DNA from: Candidatus Desulfovibrio intestinavium
GTDB taxonomy: Bacteria > Desulfobacterota > Desulfovibrionia > Desulfovibrionales > Desulfovibrionaceae
Reading direction: 5' to 3'
NCBI GenBank assembly: GCA_019118345.1
Contig: DWZD01000045.1
Location: 1-36,777, forward strand
DNA length: 36,777 nt
The notes below the pieces were generated by a model. It saw nothing but the letters and a program-made list of their open reading frames with translations, was not told the DNA's origin and did no database searches. A program made the translations under genes and the position numbers. Below, piece after piece: positions 31,314-36,777 of this stretch (positions within the stretch are counted from its first letter, which is position 1; the number at the start of each line of letters is the position of its first letter).

Positions 31314-31342
31314 TTGCATGTTTTGACGGAGCAGGGTAGAGT
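31314..31342 (+). promoter_or_regulatory. Candidate promoter of yajC-secDF
   Basis: TTGCAT (31314-31319), 17-base spacer, TAGAGT (31337-31342), giving a leader of about 65 bases before the TTG start of yajC. Confidence 0.4.
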
Positions 31343-31411
31343 ACACAACCATTGTTCCGCAAACCATGCGCAGCGCCCCGGCGCTGCCGGATATCCTTTC
31401 GGAGGTACGCC

Positions 31412-31756
31412 TTGTTCCATTCCATCGCTTTTGCCATGGGCACGCCCCAGGCCGGCGCTGCTCCCGCCAGCGGTACGGATATGCTGGTGCAGTTTCTGCC
31501 GCTCATTCTCATGTTCGCCATTTTCTGGTTTCTGCTCATCCGTCCGCAGCAGAAACGGGCCAAGGCGCACAAGCAGATGCTTTCCGAACTGAAGCGCGGC
31601 GACCGGATCATGACCTCCGGCGGCTTCATTGGCCGCATTCTGGAAATTGACGACGAGCAGATCCTGCTGGAATGCGGTGAAGCCAAGCTGCGCCTCAACC
31701 GTGGCGCGGTGGGGGCCTTGCTGGACAAGAACGGCAAGGCCGAAGAATCCAAGTAG
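31412..31756 (+). CDS. yajC: Preprotein translocase subunit YajC
   Basis: 114 residues with a TTG start at 31412. The choice rests on the ribosome-binding site CGGAGG seven bases upstream; the next in-frame ATG (31436) lacks one. One membrane span (MLVQFLPLILMFAIFWFLLI) is followed by the family motif RPQQKRAKAHKQML, then a KOW-like small domain (LKRGDRIMTSGGFIGRILEI, then EDEQ-like DDEQILLECG). YajC binds SecDF and assists Sec translocation. The gene precedes secD and secF in the usual order, with a 123-base gap to secD that contains a G+C-rich hairpin. Confidence 0.95.
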   Translation: MFHSIAFAMGTPQAGAAPASGTDMLVQFLPLILMFAIFWFLLIRPQQKRAKAHKQMLSELKRGDRIMTSGGFIGRILEIDDEQILLECGEAKLRLNRGAVGALLDKNGKAEESK

Positions 31757-31790
31757 GCGCGCCGGCGCGACCTGCGCTGCCGCTCTTTCG

Positions 31791-31820
31791 AACCGGCCCC
31801 GCTCCGGCGGGGCCGGTTTC
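31791..31820 (+). terminator. Strong hairpin between yajC and secD
   Basis: AACCGGCCCCGC, loop TCCG, GCGGGGCCGGTT, perfect 12-bp stem followed by only TTTC after the last stem bases. The short T-run suggests partial termination or processing that would lower secDF transcripts relative to yajC. Confidence 0.55.
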
Positions 31821-31879
31821 CCCCTGCCGGACATGCGCCATGCTGCCCGGCGTCCCTTTTTTGCGTAAAAGGTAAGCCC

Positions 31880-33463
31880 ATGATAGGTTTGCGTACACGT
31901 CTCGGCGTCGCCCTTGCCGTCTTTCTGCTGAGCCTTGCCTATGCCCTGCCCAGCATTCCCGGCATCGGTTCCGCCCTGCAATCCATCCTGCCGGAGAAAA
32001 AGATCAGCCTCGGCCTTGACCTCAAGGGCGGCATCCACCTCACCCTTTCGGTGGGCGTGGATCAGGCCGTCAGCAATTCCCTGGCCCTGGCCGGGCAGGA
32101 CATTCGCCGTCTGGCCAAGGATGAGAAAATCGTCGTCCTGCGCCCGCGCGTGGTCGGCAATGAACGGCTGGAGTTCCTCCTGCCGCGCGGCGACGACCGC
32201 CAGAAGCTGGAAGAACTGCTGCACAAGCATTACCCGCAGCTGGTTTTCGAGGAACCTGTGGCCGGCGATGCCGGGCAGCTCCGCTTTGTGGGGCATTTCA
32301 CCGAGGCCGAGGCCAACCGCCTGCGCGATATGGCCGTGGATCAGGCCCTGCGCACCATCCGCAACCGCATCGACCAGTTCGGCGTGGCCGAACCCGACAT
32401 CCGCAAGCAGGCCGGCTACCGCATTCAGGTGCAGCTGCCGGGCCTGTCCGATCCGCGCCGCGCCGTGCAGGTGCTGGGCCAGACGGCCCACCTGTCCTTC
32501 CATCTGGTGCGTGAGGACGTGGATCCCAACAAGCCCGTCCTGCCGTCCGGCGTCATTGCCCTGCCGCATATGGAGCGTTCCGGTGCGGGTGAGGGCGCTC
32601 CGCAACGCCTCATCGCCGTGGAAAAGGACGCCATGCTGTCCGGCGAGGACGTGGCCGATGCCCAGCCGTCCTTCAATCAGGGCCAGCCCGAGGTCAGCCT
32701 GACCTTCAACAGCCGCGGGGCCGACATCTTCGAGCGCGTCACCGGCGAAAACGTGGGCCGTTACATGGCCATCGTGCTGGACGGCAAGGTCTATTCCGCG
32801 CCGGTCATCAAGCAGCGCATCGGCGGCGGCCGGGCCTCCATTTCCGGCGGCTTCACCACCCAGGAAGCCTCCGACCTCGCCGTGGTGCTGCGCGCCGGCT
32901 CCCTGCCCGCGCCCGTCACCGTGGAGGAGGAACGCACCGTCGGCCCGTCCCTCGGGCAGGAATCCATCGACAGCGGCGTCAAGGCCGCGCTGGTGGGCGC
33001 GGCGGCGGTGGTCGTCTTCATGGCCTTCTACTACGGCCTGAGCGGCGTCATCGCCGACGTGATGCTCTGCTTCACCATGCTCATCATCATGGCGGGCATG
33101 GCCGCCTTCGGCGCGACGCTCACCCTGCCGGGCATTGCCGGCATCGTGCTGACCATCGGCATGGCCGTGGATGCCAACGTGCTGATTTACGAACGCATCC
33201 GCGAGGAACTGCGGCACGGCCTCACGCCGCTGGCCGCCGTCAAGGCGGGCTTCGAGCGGGCCACCATTTCCATCACCGACTCCAACCTGACCACCATCAT
33301 CGCCACGGTCATCCTCTACCAGTTCGGCACCGGCCCCATTCGCGGCTTCGCGGTGACGCTCTCGCTGGGTATCCTGGCCTCCATGTTCACGGCGATCTTT
33401 GTGTCGCGCGCCATCTTTGAATACTGGGCGCGCAAGTGCGGCCCCAAGGGCATCAGCATCTAG
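31880..33463 (+). CDS. secD: Protein-export membrane protein SecD
   Basis: 527 residues; uses the proton-motive force to pull proteins through SecYEG at the periplasmic side. An N-terminal span (LGVALAVFLLSLAYALP), the landmark LGLDLKGGIHLTL, a large periplasmic P1 region, and six-span RND-type C-terminal half starting near KAALVGAAAVVVFMAFYYGL, with the transmembrane motif GMAVDANVLIYERIREEL. Somewhat shorter than E. coli SecD (615). Start ATG after AAAAGGTAAGCCC. Followed by secF after 17 bases. Confidence 0.97.
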   Translation: MIGLRTRLGVALAVFLLSLAYALPSIPGIGSALQSILPEKKISLGLDLKGGIHLTLSVGVDQAVSNSLALAGQDIRRLAKDEKIVVLRPRVVGNERLEFLLPRGDDRQKLEELLHKHYPQLVFEEPVAGDAGQLRFVGHFTEAEANRLRDMAVDQALRTIRNRIDQFGVAEPDIRKQAGYRIQVQLPGLSDPRRAVQVLGQTAHLSFHLVREDVDPNKPVLPSGVIALPHMERSGAGEGAPQRLIAVEKDAMLSGEDVADAQPSFNQGQPEVSLTFNSRGADIFERVTGENVGRYMAIVLDGKVYSAPVIKQRIGGGRASISGGFTTQEASDLAVVLRAGSLPAPVTVEEERTVGPSLGQESIDSGVKAALVGAAAVVVFMAFYYGLSGVIADVMLCFTMLIIMAGMAAFGATLTLPGIAGIVLTIGMAVDANVLIYERIREELRHGLTPLAAVKAGFERATISITDSNLTTIIATVILYQFGTGPIRGFAVTLSLGILASMFTAIFVSRAIFEYWARKCGPKGISI

Positions 33464-33480
33464 GGCCGGGAGGAACGAAC

Positions 33481-34581
33481 ATGGCTTTCGCATTCATCAA
33501 GCACGATACGCATATCGACTTCATCGGCAAGCGGCACATCGCCTATGCCCTTTCGGCCCTGCTTCTGCTGGTGGGCCTGGCCTCCGCCATCTGGGGCAAC
33601 GGCCTGCGCCTCGGCATCGACTTTGCCGGGGGAGTGGTGGCGCAGGTGGAATTTACGCAGGCCGTGGCCGACGAGGCCCTCAAGAAAAGCCTGACCACCA
33701 CCAGCCTGCCCGACGTCTCCACCCAGCGTTACGGCGATGACGGCCGCCAGTTCCTGCTGCGCGTCTCCACCGCCGAGGACGGCAGCGCCTCCAGCCTGCG
33801 CACCGCCATTCTGGACGCCCTGCAGGCGGCCTTTCCCGACAATCCCGTGGAAATTCAGCGCTTCGAGGTGGTCGGCCCCAAGGTGGGCGACGACCTCACC
33901 AACAAGGCCCTGGCCGCCCTCTATTATGCCGTGCTGCTCATTGCGGTCTACATTTCCGGTCGTTTCGAGCAGCGCTGGATGGCGGGCATCATCATGGCCG
34001 CCGCCCTCTGGGGCAGCATGTACCTCGTGGGCATGACCGGACTCGGCATGGGCTGGCTGGTGCTGGCGGCGCTCGCCGTCACCATTGTGGTCTGCTTTGT
34101 CCTCAAGCTCAACTTCGCCCTCGGCGCGGTGGTGGGCCTGCTGCACGACGTGTTCATCACCGTGGGCCTGCTTTCCCTGCTCAACGTGGAAATCGACCTC
34201 AACGTCATGGCGGCCCTGCTGACCCTCATCGGCTACTCGCTCAACGATACCATCATCGTCTACGACCGCCTGCGCGAAAACCTGCGGGCCGCACCCACGG
34301 AAAAGCTGGAGGAACTCATCAACAGCAGCGTCAACCAGACCCTGTCGCGCACCATCCTCACCAGCGGCACGACCTTCATCGCCACCCTGGCCCTCTACCT
34401 GCTGGGCGGCGGCGTCATCCACGACTTTGCCCTGACCATGCTCATCGGCGTCTTCGTGGGCACGGCCTCGTCCATCTATGTGTCCTCGGCCGTGCTGCTG
34501 GCCCTCGGCGATACGGATCTCTACGTCCGGCAGCAGCAGAAGCCGGAATACGAAAAGCCGGGCGAGCACGGCATCGTATAA
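33481..34581 (+). CDS. secF: Protein-export membrane protein SecF
   Basis: 366 residues, partner of SecD. N-terminal span (YALSALLLLVGLASAIWG), the SecF signature LGIDFAGGVVAQVEF, and the RND half with IGYSLNDTIIVYDRLRENL, which contains the conserved Asp/Arg pair of the SecF membrane core. A hydrophobic block around residues 150-220 includes an atypical run (YISGRFEQRWMAGIIMAAAL, then WGSMYLVGMTGLGMGWLVL) consistent with two extra or longer spans. Start ATG at 33481 after GGGAGGAACGAAC. Last gene of the yajC-secDF set; a terminator follows. Confidence 0.96.
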   Translation: MAFAFIKHDTHIDFIGKRHIAYALSALLLLVGLASAIWGNGLRLGIDFAGGVVAQVEFTQAVADEALKKSLTTTSLPDVSTQRYGDDGRQFLLRVSTAEDGSASSLRTAILDALQAAFPDNPVEIQRFEVVGPKVGDDLTNKALAALYYAVLLIAVYISGRFEQRWMAGIIMAAALWGSMYLVGMTGLGMGWLVLAALAVTIVVCFVLKLNFALGAVVGLLHDVFITVGLLSLLNVEIDLNVMAALLTLIGYSLNDTIIVYDRLRENLRAAPTEKLEELINSSVNQTLSRTILTSGTTFIATLALYLLGGGVIHDFALTMLIGVFVGTASSIYVSSAVLLALGDTDLYVRQQQKPEYEKPGEHGIV

Positions 34582-34617
34582 GGCTTGCCCCCGTCGCTTG
34601 ACGGCCCTGTTCAACGT

Positions 34618-34658
34618 GCGGAGCGGTTCACCCCGGGTGAGCCGCTCCGCTTGCTTTT
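34618..34658 (+). terminator. Rho-independent terminator of secF
   Basis: A 15-bp stem GCGGAGCGGTTCACC / GGTGAGCCGCTCCGC (one G-T pair), loop CCG, then TTGCTTTT, 36 bases after secF. Confidence 0.8.
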
Positions 34659-34739
34659 GCCGGCGCATGGTCTCGGGGAAGCGTCGCACCGGGCCGACGT
34701 TCCCGGCCTTCGGTTGGCAGATTTTTTGGTGTCGGGATA

Positions 34740-34767
34740 TTGACGCCGGGCCGTAACGTCTTACCTT
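34740..34767 (+). promoter_or_regulatory. Candidate promoter of the cbpA-cbpM-clpB set
   Basis: TTGACG (34740-34745), 16-base spacer, TACCTT (34762-34767), 33 bases before the cbpA ATG. The -10 is weak for sigma70. No clear sigma32 consensus (CTTGAAA with CCCCAT) or CIRCE repeat is seen, so heat-shock control, if present, works otherwise. Confidence 0.4.
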
Positions 34768-34799
34768 GTATCCAGAAACCCACAGTGGGGGATGCTTCT

Positions 34800-35753
34800 A
34801 TGGCAGTAGAATACAAGGATTATTACAAGCTGCTCGGCGTGGAGCGCAGTGCTTCGGCCGATCAGATTTCACGGGCTTACAAGAAGCTGGCCCGGCAGTA
34901 TCATCCTGATCTCAACCCGGGCAACAAGCAGGCCGAGGAAAAGTTCAAGGAGATCAACGAAGCCTACGAGGTGCTGAAGGACCCGGAAAAGCGCAGGCTC
35001 TATGATCAGCTTGGCCCCAACTGGCAGCATGGCCAGAACTTTCAGGGCGCGCCCGGCTTTGAGAACATGCACTTTTCCTTCAACGGGCAGGGCTTCGACG
35101 GCGCGGGCTTTTCCGACTTCTTTGAAACGCTCTTCGGCGGGGCGCGGTCGGCCCGTGGCGGCCGCAACAACGCGGGCTTCGGGGCCGACCCCTTCGGCGG
35201 CTTCAGCGCGCGTCCCCGGCGCGGACGCGACGTGGAGGCCGAACTGTCCCTTTCGCTGGAAGACGTGGCGCGCGGCGGCAAACGCAGCGTGACCATCCAG
35301 ACGACGGGCGGCCCCAAGACGCTGGAAGTCAATGTGCCCGCCGGCATCCGCGAAGGCGCGAAACTGCGTCTGGCCGGGCAGGGCGGCGACATGCCGGGCG
35401 GCACGCCGGGCGATCTCTTTCTGCGCGTCCGCTATCTGCCCCATGCCCACTTCCGCGTGGACGGCGACAACCTGCAAAGCGACATCTGGCTGGCCCCGTG
35501 GGAGGCCGTGCTCGGCGCGCGCGTGCCCGTGCGCACCCTGGACGGCGAAGTGGAACTCACCATTCCGCCCGGCACATCCTCGGGCCGCAAGTTCCGTCTG
35601 CGCGGCAAGGGCCTCGGCAGCGCCGCCGCGCGCGGCGACCTGCTGGCCCGCGTCATGATCCGCGTGCCGGAACAGATCAACGAAACCGAGCGCGCGCTTT
35701 GGGAGCGCCTGGCCGAAAGCTCGTCCTTTTCCGCCCGGCAGCATCGTTCGTAA
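34800..35753 (+). CDS. cbpA: DnaJ-family co-chaperone without zinc finger (CbpA-like)
   Basis: 317 residues. The J domain is residues 1-75 with the HPD motif at 35-37 (QYHPDLNPG), which stimulates DnaK ATPase. A Gly/Phe-rich linker ([18 protein letters not shown]) runs to about residue 140, and two beta-barrel substrate-binding domains follow directly ([20 protein letters not shown] onward), with the typical [19 protein letters not shown] and [19 protein letters not shown]. The four CxxCxGxG zinc repeats of true DnaJ are absent, so this is a class B, CbpA-type protein. Start at 34800; the next gene encodes the CbpA modulator, which supports the call. Confidence 0.94.
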   Translation: MAVEYKDYYKLLGVERSASADQISRAYKKLARQYHPDLNPGNKQAEEKFKEINEAYEVLKDPEKRRLYDQLGPNWQHGQNFQGAPGFENMHFSFNGQGFDGAGFSDFFETLFGGARSARGGRNNAGFGADPFGGFSARPRRGRDVEAELSLSLEDVARGGKRSVTIQTTGGPKTLEVNVPAGIREGAKLRLAGQGGDMPGGTPGDLFLRVRYLPHAHFRVDGDNLQSDIWLAPWEAVLGARVPVRTLDGEVELTIPPGTSSGRKFRLRGKGLGSAAARGDLLARVMIRVPEQINETERALWERLAESSSFSARQHRS

Positions 35754-35765
35754 GGGAGACCGCGT

Positions 35766-36080
35766 ATGAGCCTGTTACGCAAAAACAATACCCTGCCCAC
35801 GCCATCCGCCTACATGGTCTGGGAAGAATTCGTCGCCAGCACCGGCATCGATCCCGACCGCCTGCGCGAGCTGCTGGCCATCGGCTGGCTGGATGCCGGG
35901 GCCAATGCCACGGAGCAGCCCCTGTTCCGCGATGTGGACATCTACCGCGTCCGCAAGCTGGAACGCATCTGTTGCGACTTTGAACTGCCCGTGCTGGGCG
36001 GCGTCATCATCGTCGATCTGCTGGAGCGGGTCGATCAGCTGGAACGCCGGGTGCGCGATCTGCGCGGTCTGGAGGATTAG
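35766..36080 (+). CDS. cbpM: Chaperone modulator CbpM-like (MerR-like helix-turn-helix)
   Basis: 104 residues. The middle part ([20 protein letters not shown], then [20 protein letters not shown]) has the MerR-type winged-helix pattern of CbpM, and the C-terminal [20 protein letters not shown] is a coiled coil. CbpM binds the J domain of CbpA and inhibits it. The gene is 12 bases after cbpA, with GGGAGACCGCGT before the ATG, the same arrangement as in E. coli cbpAM. Some members of this group may act as heat-shock regulators; a regulatory role is possible but not shown by sequence. Confidence 0.9.
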   Translation: MSLLRKNNTLPTPSAYMVWEEFVASTGIDPDRLRELLAIGWLDAGANATEQPLFRDVDIYRVRKLERICCDFELPVLGGVIIVDLLERVDQLERRVRDLRGLED

Positions 36081-36132
36081 CCCCGGCGCCCTTTCCCCGG
36101 CGCTTGCGCCGGAACGCAAGAACATCACCCGC

Positions 36133-36154
36133 GCCGCGCCCCGACGGGCGCGGC
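36133..36154 (+). promoter_or_regulatory. G+C-rich hairpin touching the clpB ribosome-binding site
   Basis: GCCGCGCCC, loop CGAC, GGGCGCGGC (perfect 9-bp stem) followed at once by AAGGAGGCAAGGAT and the clpB ATG. It does not hide the Shine-Dalgarno sequence, but being flush with it could influence ribosome binding or stabilise the 5' end. Confidence 0.55.
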
Positions 36155-36168
36155 AAGGAGGCAAGGAT

Positions 36169-36777
36169 ATGGACATCAACAAATTTACCGACAAGGCCCG
36201 CGAAGCCGTCAGCGAGGCCCAAACCATCGCCGCGGGCATGGGCCACCAGGAAACCGACGTCGAACATCTGGCGCTGGCCCTTGTGCGGCAGGAAAACGGC
36301 ATCGTGCCGCGCATCCTCGAGCAGATGGGCGTGCAGACGCGCGCGCTCGCCGTGGGCATGGAGGAAGCCCTGCGCAAGCGGCCCTCCGTGTCCGGCCCGG
36401 GCATGGATCCGTCCAAGATCATGATCACCCAGGGGCTGGCCAAGGTGCTGGGCGATGCCGAAAAGGAAGCTCGGCGCATGAAGGATGAATACGTCAGCGT
36501 GGATCATCTCTTCCTCGCCCTCACCGACGTGCCGCCGTCCAGCTCCCTGGGCAACCTGTTCAAGGAATACAATCTCAGCCGTGCCAACTTCGGCAAGGCC
36601 ATGGAAGAACTGCGCGGCGGCGCGCGCGTCACCAGCGCCACGCCCGAGGATACCTTCGAGGCCCTGAGCAAGTACGCCCGCGATCTCGTGGAAGCCGCCC
36701 GCGAAGGCAAGATGGATCCGGTCATCGGTCGCGACGCCGAAATTCGCCGCGTGATCCGCATTCTCTCCCGCCGCACC
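36169..36777 (+). CDS. clpB: ATP-dependent disaggregase ClpB, N-terminal part, runs off the right edge
   Basis: 203 residues are visible and the frame is open to the edge. The double Clp N-domain (residues about 1-145) begins [20 protein letters not shown] and has the two internal repeats ([20 protein letters not shown] and [17 protein letters not shown]). The start of nucleotide-binding domain 1 follows ([20 protein letters not shown], then [20 protein letters not shown]), just before its Walker A, which is outside. ClpB with DnaK and J-proteins rescues aggregated proteins. Start ATG at 36169 after AAGGAGGCAAGGAT. Probably co-transcribed with cbpA and cbpM (88-base gap with hairpins). Confidence 0.95.
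   Translation, partial: MDINKFTDKAREAVSEAQTIAAGMGHQETDVEHLALALVRQENGIVPRILEQMGVQTRALAVGMEEALRKRPSVSGPGMDPSKIMITQGLAKVLGDAEKEARRMKDEYVSVDHLFLALTDVPPSSSLGNLFKEYNLSRANFGKAMEELRGGARVTSATPEDTFEALSKYARDLVEAAREGKMDPVIGRDAEIRRVIRILSRRT

Overview
The window (about 65% G+C) looks like chromosome from a sulfate-reducing Desulfovibrionaceae bacterium. The pointers are a Desulfovibrio-type outer-membrane porin, rubrerythrin beside peroxide-defence genes, a ferredoxin-nitroreductase fusion, a YcaO protein with C-terminal TPRs, and a fatty-acid-like gene set ending in a bioF homologue that I recall from Desulfovibrio biotin loci. It is mostly core genome. No tRNA, rRNA, CRISPR array, transposase or phage gene was seen.

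Layout. 1-1187: start of an autotransporter gene (minus) with 81-bp repeats, cut by the window edge. 1.5-4.4 kb (minus): 1-Cys peroxiredoxin with a Fur/PerR-like operator, a lipoprotein, and a zinc-ribbon/YIP1 membrane protein. 4.5-9.8 kb (plus): a tightly packed seven-gene run: a DUF3298/RsiV-like exported protein, FabZ-like dehydratase, SDR reductase, carrier protein, ketosynthase, a second hot-dog protein and a BioF-like alpha-oxoamine synthase. 9.8-10.5 kb: non-coding, palindrome-rich, with a (TC)17 tract. 10.5-15.5 kb (minus): uvrC, porin and an isolated trpB. 15.7-16.5 kb (plus): a divergent thyX. 17.1-19.8 kb: rubrerythrin, a YqaA/DedA-type membrane protein, tpx and prmA. 19.9-22.4 kb (plus): a methyltransferase translationally coupled to YcaO-TPR. 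22.6 kb (minus): a 58-residue zinc-ribbon gene. 23.1-28.1 kb (minus): a four-gene YbhGFSR-type ABC export operon. 28.2-31.3 kb: nitroreductase, MTA/SAH deaminase (minus) and an alpha/beta hydrolase. 31.4-34.6 kb (plus): yajC-secD-secF. 34.8 kb to the end (plus): cbpA-cbpM-clpB, with clpB cut by the edge.

How the genes work together. Peroxiredoxin, rubrerythrin and Tpx form a peroxide-defence set; two carry metal-regulator-like boxes over their promoters. The 5.4-9.8 kb genes look like a dedicated acyl-chain assembly line that hands an acyl-ACP to an alpha-oxoamine synthase, most simply pimeloyl-ACP for biotin. YajC-SecDF drive late steps of protein export. CbpA, CbpM and ClpB form a disaggregation set.

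The most unusual signals are: (1) two families of dispersed intergenic elements whose long hairpins differ in sequence but keep base pairing, and whose 5' arm is also part of a G-quadruplex motif; (2) the methyltransferase-YcaO pair divergent from prmA; (3) the acyl-chain cluster with two hot-dog proteins; (4) a ThyX with several signature residues replaced; (5) a lone trpB with a terminator-like hairpin in its leader.
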